DNA from: Membranipora membranacea
Taxonomy: Eukaryota; Bryozoa; Gymnolaemata; Cheilostomatida; Membraniporidae
Assembly: GCA_914767715.1 (NCBI GenBank)
Contig: OU612069.1
Coordinates: 20,643,387-20,707,386, forward strand
Length of the DNA stretch: 64,000 bases
Reading direction: 5' to 3'
The position numbers and the translations under genes are program-made. The notes beneath the pieces are model-generated. The model worked only from the letters and a program-made list of their open reading frames with translations. It was not told where the DNA came from and ran no database searches. The stretch's first letter is position 1; each line of letters opens with the position of its first letter. Shown here one piece after another: positions 24,291-35,614 of this stretch.

Positions 24291-24737
24291 TCAGATTTTG
24301 GGGCTTTTCTTTCCCTTTCTGGCATAATAATCCGCAATTAGACTATCTGGGATATTTTCTGCTTGTTCCCATGTTCTATCTTTATAACCCTTCCACTTCA
24401 CTTTAAAGTACCTTGTACCCTCCTTTACAAATGAACCAAGTAAACACTCAACAATATAGAATTCAGCTGTCTGACCCGGACTACCCACTGCGACCGGTTG
24501 CGGGGTAGAAACAGGCGCAGGAATCTCTTGCGCCAAGTTAGCAGGTGTGGGCGTTGGCTCAGAATCAAACTGGTCAGAATCGACAGGGTCGTGTACATTG
24601 ATATCAGGAACTTCTGGTATGATATTTGAGCTGTAAAATGGTTTGAGTTGAAGCGCGTTGACTCGCCCCTTCACGAGTTTCAGATCGCTGCATCTACGTA
24701 GTGTATAGGTGCAGTTTGAATACGCTGATATAATCAT
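24291..24737 (-). pseudogene. Integrase C-terminus with chromodomain
   Basis: After an integrase tail and a proline-rich linker, the last 50 residues form a chromodomain: EFYIVECLLGSF, then YFKVKWKGYKDRTWE with the aromatic W and Y expected in the methyl-lysine cage, and a C-terminal helix. In chromoviruses this module guides integration to heterochromatin marked by histone H3 methylation. The frame ends at 24291. Confidence 0.9.
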
Positions 24738-24997
24738 GTATGGCCCAAGCCACCTTTTGCACAGCTTTGGGGTGAGACCAGGTTCCGTTCTAGAACAGTA
24801 TAACCAAACACGGTCTCATGGAGTGAATTTAGGTTGCTCTGCGTTGTTGGCTCGATCATATTGTGATTTGTAAACTCTCTGGGCTGACAGGATATTTCCT
24901 TTCGCCACTTCACGAGCACACTCCAAGTTTGATATAAGGCCATTCATGTAAGCAGAATAATTTGGACCCCGTGGTGACACAGGCAGCAGCTCATTAT

Positions 24998-25462
24998 CTA
25001 CAGGAAACTCATCTCCTTACCAAAAACCAGCTGTGATGGGGAAAATAGAGTAGATTTTGTCGCAGGAGTTGCTCTGTAGGCTGCCATAATGCTTGGCAAC
25101 AGCTCTGGCCAGTTCTGCTGATTTTTGTTAGTCATAGCCCTAAGCTGTGTTATAATAGTAGAATTCATACGCTCGCAAGCAGAATTTGTTTGGGGATGGT
25201 ACGGTGTGGTATTAATTTTCTTGATCTGGAATAATTTACATAGCTCTGTCAGCAGAGTGGACATAAAGTTCTGAGCTTTGTCAGTCACAATAGCAGATGG
25301 CGCACCATAACGGCATATGATCTCATTGTATAGTATTCTTGATACTTCAGTGGCTTCCTGGGTTTTCAAAGGGAAGCATTCTGGCCATTTTGTGAATGAA
25401 TCTACTATAAGTAGTATGTGTTTGTAGCCATCTACATTTTTGATATGGCCCAAAAAGTCCAT
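24998..25462 (-). pseudogene. Chromovirus integrase catalytic core
   Basis: The DDE integrase core inserts the DNA copy into the host genome. The first catalytic D is in LLIVDSFTKW, the second D in SAIVTDKAQNF, and the E in NSACERMN of the TPYHPQTN block, with the expected spacing. The frame ends in a stop at 25000-24998. The region 24943-24734 continues the integrase C-terminal part but carries further stops and shifts. Confidence 0.9.
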
Positions 25463-26562
25463 ATGAATTCTGCCAAATGGTTCCGCAACTGGTAATGCTG
25501 TAATGGAGGTATTTTGTCCTTCCTAAAATTTCTCTTGCTTTGCTGACAAATTTCACATGTTTTTACATAGTTGACCACATCCTGATAGATGGACTGCCAA
25601 AAATATTTTCTCCTTATCAGTTGGTAGGTGCGGTCAATCCCTTGATGACCAGCCATGTGACTACCGTGGTATGATTTCATTACTGTTGTTTTTAGATTTG
25701 ATGGGATTACCAATTGTTTCATTATATTCATATTCTTACCCCTTGGCTGATAAATGTTGTAAAGCACCCCATCAGAAATTACCATATCCTTTGATCTTGA
25801 AATAACAAGTCTCGCAGTCTTGTCATCATCTGGTACTTTACTATCAACTAGGTATTCAAAGTATGGTATTAAAGCTGGATCACCCTTTTGATCCTTTGAA
25901 ATGTCTATGAAATCAACAGCAGCTGCTGTTATTGTATTAATGCTTTTGCACCCATATTCTATATCGTATGTGTATTTAGCAGGCCCCCTACTTTGTTTGT
26001 CTGCTTGTGATTCACCTTTAATGTCTGATTCACCCAAAATTTTGGTGAGCACAGGGAGGTTGTCAACAAGGTCAAGCGGTGTTTGTGGTTCTGTTTGCTC
26101 ATAAGGCTTCCTGGAAAGGCAATCAGCATTGGTATTAGTTTTCCCACTTTTGTGTTTGATGTCATAGTTGTACAGCTGAAGCAATAGTGACCAGCGACCT
26201 AGTCTGCCCTTAGTGTCCTTTATGCTTTTCAACCATTTGATGCTAATGTGGTCAGTGAGCACCAAAAAGTGTTTATCTGCAAGGTAATGTTTGTATTTCT
26301 CTACTGCTGTAACCAGGGCTAGTCCCTCTTTGTGTGTTATAGAATAATTTTGCTCAGCCCCTCTATATGATCGCCCACCATATTCAGTAACAGTTTCTGC
26401 TCCATGTGAATCAACCTGGCCCAAAATGTAGCCAATTGCAGTGTCAGAAGCATCAGTGTAAACCACAGGTTTATGGTCAGGATTTGGTAATGTCAATATT
26501 GGTGCTGAAATCAGTGCTTCCCTTATACTTACAAATGCTGCCTGATGTTTATCTTGCCACAC
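25432..26562 (-). pseudogene. Chromovirus RNase H and integrase zinc-binding domain
   Basis: RNase H begins with VVYTDASDTAIG (first catalytic aspartate) and continues through HKEGLALV to LTDHISIKWL and NADCLSR, which closes the domain. The integrase HHCC finger follows: a histidine pair (SYHGSHMAGHQG) and CEICQQSK. The frame ends at 25432 through a shift near 25500, after which the integrase core is read in another frame. RNase H removes the RNA template during reverse transcription. Confidence 0.9.
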
Positions 26563-26796
26563 AAAATCCTCATCCTTTTTCAGGGTTAGGAGTTCATGCA
26601 GTGGATTAGCTATAGTGCTGTACTATGATATGAATCTCGAATAGAAGTTAGCCATGCCAAGGAAAGACCTTACATCCCTCACACAAGTTGGAATTGGAAA
26701 TTCAAGTACCGCTCTAACTTTATCAATATTCACAGATAATCCCTTGTCACTTATTTTATAGCCAAGATATGGGACCTCAAAGCAAGCAAATTTACA

Positions 26797-27642
26797 TTAG
26801 TCTGGATGCAGTTTCAGGTTAGCCTGCTCCAAGCGGTCAAACACTTGTTTTAGGTGTGTTTTATGATCATCCCAGGTCTCAGAAAATACAATGATATCGT
26901 CGATAAATGCCAGACAATGCTTCCAGCTTATGCCTTTCAACGTCTTAGACATCACAGCTTGGAATGACATGGGCATATTCATTAGTCCAAAGCTACACCT
27001 ATTAAAGGTGTACACTCCGTCATGAGTAATGAAACTCGATTTTTCTTTGGTTTCAGGGTCTAGTGGAACCTGATAGAAAGCACCTTTGAGGTCTAACACA
27101 CTGAATACCTTTGCTCTAGGATGACCTAAGGTTTCAACGACCTCTGTGAAGTTCGGTAATGGCCAAATCATTGGTTTTGTGACTGCATTGATTTTGCGGT
27201 AATCTACTGCCATTCGCCATGATACACCGTCCGCTTTCTTGCACATCACTATCGGGCTGCACCATTGGCAGTCATCATTTTCATAAATGATACCTAGGTC
27301 TAGCAGTTCTTTGACCTGCCGTGTTATCTCTTGTTTTATTTCTGGAGATGATTTATAAGGGAACGACCTGACAGGAATGGCATCTCCAGTATCAATTTTG
27401 TGGCTATGCAAGTTTGTACATCCTAATTCAGCCCAAGACTTAGCAAATTCGTCATGCTTATCACTAATGATAGATGTCAGCTCTAGTTTTTCAACTTCTG
27501 ACAGGCATGACGTACTTAGGTCAATGCCTAGTTCTGCTAATTTATTTGTTTTGTTATGATTAGTGTCAATCTTAGCCGCACTGACTTGAATGGGATTTCC
27601 CTGTTTGCTATTGTTATTATCATTCAACTCAAGAATGCTCAT
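26797..27642 (-). pseudogene. Chromovirus reverse transcriptase
   Basis: RT motifs occur in order: VRSFPYKSSPE before the fingers, VDYRKIN, AFYQVPLDP, SFGLMNMP and the catalytic FIDDI (usual form Y-x-D-D, here F-I-D-D). A stop at 26799-26797 cuts the thumb, but the same frame reads on towards RNase H with another stop near 26612. It copies the element RNA into DNA. The open frame is long for a dead copy, suggesting moderate age. Confidence 0.9.
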
Positions 27643-27678
27643 CGATACAAGGTCATTAGCTGTAGGGGAAAGCCTTGC

Positions 27679-28329
27679 TTAGGGATTCCCAGCTGGTATT
27701 ATTAGATCACTATCACCATGGTTAGATATATGATACAAGGGATTTTCGGCCTCTATGATACATGTGCTACCCTTACACTCGTTAAACTGATCCTGATCTA
27801 TGATGATAGGTTCGGCCATGAGCATACTGTCGACAGATTCGCTACTGGAAGCAGGGACAACCAGTTCCTCAAGGGCAAGTAATGATAGTTGCGGCGTGGT
27901 TTTACTGGAAACTCTTTGAATGCTAGTGGCAAACTGTCCCTCTAAATATAACGTACCCCTACTATTGTTATATGTTATACATCCACTATGGGATTCCATA
28001 AAATCTATACCTAATATAATATCGTATTTCATGAAATCAGCGACATGAAAAATCTGGGAACAGCTAACCTTACCTATGCTAAATTTTAGTTGTATAATAC
28101 CTAATATTGGAATCTCAATATTTCCTACGCCACTTATTGTAGGAGTGTTACAGGGTGCTAATAATAACTGATAGTTAGGTGTCATAATTCCTAATGATTT
28201 TGCTGTGATGCATGACGCTTGAGCCCCTGTGTCTAGCAAAGCCTGTTTGGCACCTCCTCCAAAGGAAACCTGGACTAAACATTCAGACAACGAACCCAAA
28301 CAGCCGACACGGAGAGCGCCTGCTGATTG
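27679..28329 (-). pseudogene. Chromovirus aspartic protease
   Basis: The retropepsin domain has the catalytic LLDTGAQASC motif about 35 residues after the gag stop, and the conserved ILGIDFM motif near the end of the domain. It cleaves the Gag-Pol polyprotein into working parts. A TAA at 27681-27679 interrupts the protease-to-RT linker. Because the frame continues unchanged into RT, this looks like a later inactivating mutation and not a planned boundary. Confidence 0.85.
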
Positions 28330-28335
28330 CTATTG
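28324..28335 (-). promoter_or_regulatory. Candidate stop-codon readthrough site between gag and pol
   Basis: On the minus strand the gag stop reads CAA-TAG-CAA-TCA. This fits the UAG-CARYYA readthrough consensus known from tobamoviruses and is preceded by the same CAA codon. Gag and protease are in the same frame on either side. Readthrough would therefore give a Gag-Pol fusion without frameshifting. Confidence 0.5.
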
Positions 28336-28680
28336 TGTAGAACCTCCCACAGCAGCGGCGGCTCCACCACGAGACTGTGGTGCAGCACCACCAAAGAGAC
28401 AGCGGGACTGAAAGTGCCCAATCCTCCCACAGCCCCTGCAGGTCCAACCAAAAGCAAAACAAGCATTACTCATGTGTGACTTACCACATCTTGGACAGTC
28501 TGTTATGTATGTTCCACTACGGCTACCACCACCATTTCTAGGACTACCACCACCATATCCGTTGTTTCTTGTCTGGTTGTAATTGTTACAGAAATTGTTT
28601 TGTCTCTGGGGCACAGCAGTGATGGCCGATATATCATTGGGAACTACTGTTAAAGCAGAACAGAAATAATTAGTAGTCAT
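28330..28680 (-). pseudogene. Chromovirus Gag C-terminus with two zinc knuckles
   Basis: The 116 codons end in a UAG at 28332-28330. A glycine-, asparagine- and arginine-rich linker precedes two zinc knuckles: a variant CPRCGKSHMSNAC and a canonical CRGCGRIGHFQSRC (C-x2-C-x4-H-x4-C). An alanine- and glycine-rich tail follows. The knuckles bind the element RNA during particle assembly. The capsid part should lie upstream (above 28680) but is not readable, so the copy is 5'-damaged. The stop codon is followed in frame by the protease gene. Confidence 0.8.
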
Positions 28681-28700
28681 ATTTGCTTGGGGGTTAAATA

Positions 28701-30000
28701 GATTAAGTTTCGGAATAATAGTTTAGGATTAGATTCTTGTGTTTTAAAGAAGTAGGACGCTACCTATTTAAGATAAGATACCTCTAATCTGTGAAACATT
28801 AATTCAACATTGAATATGGAAATTGAACATCAATTTTAGAGTGACCACAGACTGATACCTCTTTCCTTCACTAGAAATTGGGTTGGAGTCTTTAGCTAAT
28901 TTAACTTGGCTAAGAGGCCTGTGATACTGATACACCGCATTGATTACCTGATTGGGCTTCCAGGCACTATACAGAGATCAAGTAGGTGCTCATAATTAAA
29001 ATCAGTCACCTAAGTTGAATAACAAAAATATCAAACGTACCTGAACACATTCATAAATAGTGATTGTGTCGTACTAACATCTAAGGATAATATTGACTTT
29101 GTGTTGTAAGAGCATTGTCTCAAAACTCATCAAGAGTTTTACTGTTAGAACAAGACAGGGGTCTTAGCAGGTTATTGGCAGGAACCTTTCTTAAACAACT
29201 TGAAGGCAACTTCTAGTGAAGCTAAGAAGAGGTCAGGCTCAATAACAACCCCTTAGTAAATTGCTTTGTGGAGTAGTGGGAACCAGCTGTTCGTCACTAG
29301 ATATTAATAAGTTAAATACCTCGTACTCACCAGAGTGCTAGTATTACTAATTGGAACCACGTTTTAATAGATTTGAGCGATCTTGTCTTTCTTCAGTGCA
29401 TGAAAGAGGAGGTAACTCCAAATTAGAACTACAAATAAATTACACAACAATAAAGTCACATTTAGAAGTGTCCGGAGTGCAAGATTTAAAACCATTACTA
29501 GAACCATAGTTGGAACCAAATTTAAAAGTAGGACGGTTATAGAACAACTATACATACTAATAGTACACGGCATATACTTTAGTATAGGATAGTACCAATT
29601 CCGTTCCTCACAGTACCATGGTGCGGATTGAGTAGCTATTGCCATACAAGAATGAGGTTTATTCATATCCAACTCCTCTACCCTCTCCCTATTACATAAG
29701 TGTATTGAGCGATATAAATAAGGTGAGGGGCATAGAATTTATTAATCCACAAACACCCCGAAATTAAGTAAATAGATTAGACAATGGCAGATGACATCTG
29801 ACTATATATCACAATGATTACCGACATAGTCACGATGAACATAATATAGTATGGTAGGTCAGTATCTGATGAGTGTCGGCATCGAAAAGTGAATAAAAAT
29901 AATATTTTTCAGGGTAGCTGACTGGCTCAAAAGACAGGAGGGCAGCAATCTCCTACTGTCAGAGATAATATAAAACTTACGCATTATCGACTATCCAATA
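28701..30000. other. Upstream flank of the chromovirus, unassigned
   Basis: This should contain the missing 5' gag and the upstream terminal repeat of the minus-strand chromovirus, but neither is recognisable. A 102-codon minus-strand frame at 29364-29672 is hydrophobic near its end. It resembles nothing known and is probably chance. Confidence 0.3.
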
Positions 30001-30006
30001 ATAGCA

Positions 30007-33000
30007 ATGTCAAAAAAACAAATAACTACAGCGGTATCAGAAAGGCTGCACGTTACTGGCATCAATGAAGGCGATGATTTAACGTTCAGAGATGTTGCTC
30101 TCAGAGAGAAGACCGTTGATGTTTACAATCTGGTAGAATCACTTAAACAAAAATTCAAGCAGTCGGTAATGCAAATCGACAAAGATTTGAATGGGTCAGT
30201 AGATATGATGATAGTATCTGATGAAGGTTCTGTAAAGTTTATAACAGCAGACATGGTGAAGATGTCGGTGACAACATTCAGTGCTCTTCGTGAAAAGATA
30301 GACTGCCTTTCAAATATATTCTCTGGTGATTTGACATTCGCTCATATGTTGACGAAAGTAATTACAGCACGTTATTGTTCACTCAAATGCAGTGTGCTGT
30401 GCAGTGTGCAGTGCAGTGTGCTGCGTGACCTTTGTTTGGAAAAGGGGAGCCGGCGCCATAAACTGCAATACCTGCCTCTCTACAAACAGAACCAGAAGAC
30501 AATCAGCAAAGATGAAAGCTAAGCAGGAGGTCATGGTTGATATCCAAAACAGTCTGGACGCTGTCAGCCCAGAATTTAAGGAGCATGTCAGCAACCAGAT
30601 TCAGATGGCTAAGAATACCAAAGTCAACTACAACGCCAGGTATGTAGTAGATTTCTTATTTTAGTAACGAAGCTTCGCTGACAAAAAAAATAAATTGCAT
30701 CACCTTAAACTATATGTATACTGAACATTTACATACCAAAATTCATCGTAGAGGAGAAAATGTTAGCTAGAGCTAAATTTAACTAGTTTCGGAGTGGCTT
30801 CATGTCAGCGAGCACTTAATTTTCTAGTGGCGTCTATATAATAAAAAGGGGGAGTAATTGTTAGCCAGCTTTAAATTTAGCTCTTTCTTGAGAATTTTAT
30901 ATCGTTATAAGTTGTTACTATGACAATGATCCCCATTATTCTTCCTGTTGCATATGTCTGGTTCATTTTTAAAGGAAAATGAATGCGAGCCTTAGGGCTA
31001 ACTGCCGAAATCGAGCATCCTACGATGACATGAGAGCAGACGGTGTATTTGGCAAGCTACCTAGTCAATCTACTCTTTACAGATACAAAACAGAGTAAAG
31101 CAACATCCAGGTATGTGTAGGATTACACTCAGTTTTCTAGTAACGTTCTTTGTTTAATTTAGCTCATAGTCGATGCTGTTTCTACCCTTTTGAGGTGCAA
31201 GTGTAGGTAGTTGCCTTCTCATGCACCAATGACCTTGTATAACACGGTGAAAACATATCAAGTCCTATCATACAAATCACAGCCAAATGTACTGTAATAT
31301 TTGCATTTTTACAGGAATTAACACCAAGCTTTTGACTTGGATGTCAGCAGAAGCTGAAAGGCTTAGAATAAATAGGAAGGGATGTTGGGGAGGCCTCATT
31401 CTCGATGAGGTCACAATCCAGGTATGATCAAAGCAAAACATGACACTTAGAAGCGGTTATCAATTAATAGCATTCACGGAATCACATGGCGTTTCCTCTC
31501 AATCAGATTTTGTCATTTATCTTCAGATCATTATAGGAAAAGCTGATTTATTTCAGACTGACGTCACACTGATTTGTTTTAGGCTGACGTCACACTCTCT
31601 TCAAAAGATTGCAAGCCAACTATTTATGGCATGAATGACTATTGGCCCACACTTGATAACTTAAGGAAGGTCTTCCCAAAGAAGAGAACAAAACGGAAGG
31701 AGGTTGATGCAATGGAGAAGGCCCTCACTGAGAAGTTTCGAACAAAGTGCTGCAGTTTGTCTTTAACAGCTGGGCGGGGTTTCACTTCCCAGTAGCTCAC
31801 TATGCAATAAAGAGCATGGACTCAGCCGAGCTAATGCAACTGGTTATGGAAGTCATAACTGCCCTGCATCTGCACGGATTCAAGGTACTAGATCTTGGGT
31901 TGAAATTTGTCCATATACACAGTTAATGGTATAAAACCATGGTTATCAAACTCTTCCCCCCTCCCCTCCAATAATTGACACCAATAGCTGCACATGTGTA
32001 TCTGATACTGAATTCTGTGTTATTCAATATCTTTCATGAAAAACTTGCCATTAGCATCAGATAGACACGAAAATAACATTAATATAATATAATAAATATA
32101 CATAATGTTTGATGCAAGTTCTACGGATTTGTTTTGTCTAATGCTGCAATTTTGTTCTTTTCCAGACTCAATATGTTATGATGGATGGAGCCCCTATTAA
32201 CAGAACAATCATTCAGGAAATCCAGAATTTATTTGGGTAGTACAGTATGCCAAATCCCAACACCATAGATGACAAGATCACTTTCATAATGGATCCAAAG
32301 GTAATCATCTGTTTGCTATAGGAGAATTTGATAGATTTGATATGGTTGCTCTAATTCTAAATTTGAACTAAAGGTCATAATCATAATAAATTCTTAGAAT
32401 TAGATTTACTTGCCTCTGGTTGTTTTGTTAGTCATCAGGCAGTTCAGGGGTGTATCCATAGGTAGGGCCAGGGGGCCATGGCCCTACCACTTTTTCAGAA
32501 AGTCAATTTTGAAAAAGCTCAAAAAAATTGCCATAAATGTTATGAATACACATTTATTCTATGTATGTTTCTCAATAACAGGTGTTAAGGGGCCCTTGTG
32601 TTATTAGATGTAGGGATAATGAAGTGATAGCGCGATGAAGCTGTTTTATAATGGTAAATTTCTGCTTGTCATGAGGTTTGGAGTTGTTCAATACATCTAA
32701 AACTGAATCCTGTGAGCTATCCTTCAGCACCATTGACCACCACAAAACATACCTTTGGGCCAAACTTGATCAATCAGCCTCTACCTTGCAGGTATTCAGC
32801 TTGACAAAGTTCAATGTTGGTAATGTTGGCCCTACCACTTCAAAACCCATGGATACAGCCCTGACGCAGTCGAGGGTCATTACATATAATCCCAAATATT
32901 TTTCAGCACACAGTTAAAAAGCTCAGACTTATCAAGTTAGTTGAGGATGGGTGCAACAAGTGGACCTTGACCGAATTAGATATGTATTACCAACTTAGCC

Positions 33001-33056
33001 CGAACCAAACTAAGCCCGAGTCAAACTTTGTTTTTCATCTGTATGACAAAGCATAA
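30007..33056 (+). pseudogene. P-element-like (THAP9-type) transposase, six exons, decayed
   Basis: Exons, supported by GT-AG signals, are 30007-30639, 30975-31110, 31315-31421, 31583-31884, 32166-32300 and 32907-33056, ending in TAA. Family landmarks are LPSQSTLYRY in exon 2, GGLILDEVTIQ in exon 3, SWAGFHFPVAHY and HLHGFKV in exon 4, and MDGAPINR in exon 5. Exon 5 ends FIMDPK, which joins to HTVKKLR at the start of exon 6. These match P-element-type transposases of invertebrates, which cut and paste DNA by an RNase H-like fold. Damage includes an in-frame TAA at 31096-31098, an exon 2/3 phase mismatch, a frameshift in exon 4 near 31745 and a TAG in exon 5. No N-terminal THAP zinc finger or terminal inverted repeats were found. 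The 3' catalytic end appears missing. Confidence 0.7.
32445..32863. mobile_element. hAT-like MITE in an intron of the P-like pseudogene
   Basis: The element is 419 bases. It begins CAGGGGTGTATCCATAGG and ends with the inverse of CAGGGCTGTATCCATGGG, and both ends continue into GGTAGGGCC-type sequence. Candidate 8-base target duplications AGGCAGTT (32437-32444) and ACGCAGTC (32864-32871) match at 6 of 8 positions. CAGGG ends and 8-bp target sites are typical of hAT elements. It is non-coding. Confidence 0.7.
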
Positions 33057-33600
33057 GTGATTGAAGCAAATACATTGCTTCCATATCTCATTTGCCTCTA
33101 TCTTTCATGATTCTGACTATTATATGACTCTCATATGACCATTAGATTAAAGATAATTGAAATGTCTTGTATTATTAGTTGTCTTCTTCTTGTACAAGCT
33201 AAGACAACCTTAAACTTACTCATATGATAATTAATAATCACATATCCAGTCAGATGCATGCAGCTTGCTAGTGCACTGATTCTTGTGAAGTTGGGTCACA
33301 TCAAACTAGCACCTTGGCACTTATACCTTTCTGGTATTATATTTCTCAAATGCTGCTCACTTGTCATCGGTAACAGATGTTAAGAAAACAGGAAAACGAG
33401 AAAAGTATTAGTACCTTATCTACAAAAGCTGTTGATCAAGGTAAATTTTGCCTTTGGCTAAAGTGAACCAGGATGGAATCTCTGTGATAATCCGGATAAT
33501 CTCGACCATAAGTTAACTTTCATTTAACAGAACAATGGTTTTGGTTTTCTGCTTTGAACATGTCTGTCTCCATTATATTGTGTATTGAATTATATGTTAT
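33057..33600. other. Spacer with no recognised feature
   Basis: AT-rich sequence between the end of the P-like pseudogene and the pogo-like element. It could hold the lost end of the P-like element, but no motif is visible. Confidence 0.3.
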
Positions 33601-35346
33601 AGGGGAGGGGGGAGCTAGTTGAGACAAAATCACTTTTTTGTCACCTACGCCTATGAATATTATTATATTATATGAGTGTCTGGATTTCTATGCTATATTA
33701 TACTTCATTACGTTGTGCAATATGTGTGATGAGTTCGGAAGCCCAGTCTTGGTTGATTCTGTTTGGCGGCCGTTTTCATCAAGGTCGAAAACCTGTCTAA
33801 ACGTGCCCTATTAGCGGGTAAGTTGAGACAGTGTGTGGGGCAGGTTGAGACGTGGTAAAAGAATCATGGGTGGTCATGTGAAAATAAATGAAAGAAATGT
33901 AAGATCATATTTTATGCTTATAACAATGATTATTTATTTGTATAGCATCTTTTGTACTACAACCAACATATATATATATATGGGAATATAAACTTTTGCA
34001 ACACAACATCAAACCATGACATTTATAATGCAACCAGCATTTATTTCCGTACCAAACCATTAAAGTGAGTCAACATAATATTGGTACTATTTGTTAGCCA
34101 TTCATACAGCTTAGGTCTACATCAAATGCACGCTTGGCAGCGCACCTATCCGTGCCACTGATTACTGATGGTTCTGGTAAGACTTGTGTGATATCAATGA
34201 TGTCAACCGTGTCTGTTTCTGGGTTACAGGGAGTAGAAAGTGGTTTGTACTGGTCTTCTTTAGAAATGCTACCATAGCACTTCCATCTTCAATACTCTTT
34301 ACTTGGCCAACATACAGGTGCTTCATCTTTTTGCTTTCATACTGCACCACCACATTTGAACCTTCCTTCACCTCGCAAATGGTAAGGCATTAACCGTAAG
34401 TCAATCTTTACTTTCCTTTCAATTGTTAACTACAATATATAATCGATCAATCTATCAATATCTAATCAAATAAGAAATAGATACCCAAGGTTATATTTTA
34501 TCGCACCTAAATGGCTGATCATCATCGTTGACGTTGTCATGTTCAAAATCCTCTGAATATTCGTCATCACTATCGGATTCTATGGGTACACAGTCCTCTT
34601 CTTCACTGGTCTCGACATCCGGTTGAGGCACCTTCTTCAAAACTCTCTTCTAGACTTTCTTTGGGATGTTTCCACTTGTGCTAGGCCCTGCCGGTACCTC
34701 GGGCGGCTCTGATTGTGTCTTCTCAGGGGTTTTAGTAAGAATAATAGAAGCACCTTTCTTACTCTTTGTTGTCCTCTTTCTAGGAGCAGCCTTTGGATAT
34801 GGGCGAATATCAGCAGGGCTGGAGCCAGTTTTTGCAGTTCTGACCACAGAGCTAGTAGATGGAGTGTTGATGAACTCCAAGTCTACTTCCAAAACTGCAT
34901 CTTCACTCCCACCATCGTCACCATCCTGCTCCATCGCTACACCTTCTTTCCCTATATCCTCTATATATTTGTCACTTGTACTTGCCCCAGCTCATCTTTG
35001 GAGACAAACAGAAAAATTTAAGACAAACTGTTAGGTATGGAAGAATCACATTTGGCATGCATTCACTTAACATATTGACTCATGTTTTGGTACCATAGTT
35101 GTCTAACCTGGAAGCTTTTGCTAGGTATAACATACATCACAGCATACATTGTAAAAACCTTATTTGGGTATGCAAAAACACAAAAGTTCACTTATTATTC
35201 AACATGTGCAAAACAATGTCTGCTAGTTGACCTATAAAAGAGTTATTTTGTGTGTGAGGTAGAAAGTTCTGCATGGAAAACCCTGGGAAATATTTCAAAA
35301 GTATCAACTTGCCCCACGTCTCAACTAGCCCCCCCCCCCCCCTTCC
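33601..35346 (-). mobile_element. pogo/Tigger-like DNA transposon, internally deleted
   Basis: Both ends are G-rich on the strand read inwards: GGGGAGGGGGGAGCTAGTTG on the left and, inverted, GGGG-A-A-G-run followed by GCTAGTTGAGACGTGGGG on the right. They form inverted ends about 1.75 kb apart. Variants of the GTTGAGAC motif recur inside the left end at about 33830-33855. The interior encodes only the C-terminal tail of a CENP-B/pogo-type DDE transposase on the minus strand. The catalytic region and the DNA-binding N-terminus are missing. A target TA is present on the left only. Confidence 0.6.
34162..34934 (-). pseudogene. C-terminal tail of a pogo-type DDE transposase
   Basis: The block 34934-34510 begins acidic, then carries DIRPYPKAAPRKRTTKSKKG and ILTKTPEK, hallmarks of the region that follows the DDE domain in pogo/Tigger transposases. 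A serine- and acid-rich stretch follows, after a TAG at 34652-34650. A second block (34371-34162, after a probable intron) encodes VVVQYESKK, the conserved YVGQV and an FLKKTS segment that closes such proteins. The DDE catalytic domain is absent. The tail probably served in nuclear import or protein contacts; that is inference. Confidence 0.6.
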
Positions 35347-35614
35347 CCTTTGCAAATATTTATTAAGGTTCTTCAATCAATCAATTCATCAATCAATTTA
35401 AAATCCACCAATTGGTAAACCCATATCATTATTCTCTTCTGTTTTTTCTGCTAATTTTCCTCTTGATATTTGCCGCGTTTACTTTGGCACGTCTATGTAA
35501 TCAAATCAAGATGAATGCTGAAAAGAAATAGCAATTATAGACCAAAAATTAGGCCTCCCAACAAACAAAATACCTCACATTTTTCAGAACTCTAAAATAT
35601 CAGTGCATTTTTTT

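Larger units (their letters stand above)
24055..28700 (-). mobile_element. Ty3/gypsy chromovirus (LTR retrotransposon), decayed
   Basis: The minus-strand order is Gag zinc knuckles, protease, reverse transcriptase, RNase H, integrase and chromodomain, which is diagnostic for Ty3/gypsy chromoviruses. Gag, protease, RT and RNase H share one frame and are separated only by stops. Frameshifts break the integrase and chromodomain parts. A polypurine tract on the minus strand (24262-24292 as pyrimidines on the plus strand) follows the last gene. Long terminal repeats could not be confirmed: I found no matching pair in 24055-24260 and 28700-29760. Confidence 0.9.

Noticed and set aside
29364-29672. 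Hydrophobic 102-codon minus-strand frame next to the chromovirus
   Set aside because: The membrane-like composition comes from AT-rich codons, with no conserved motif. It is not supported as an envelope gene.
28700-29760. 5' long terminal repeat of the chromovirus
   Set aside because: No sequence in this stretch could be matched to the region after the polypurine tract at 24055-24260, so a terminal repeat pair cannot be claimed.
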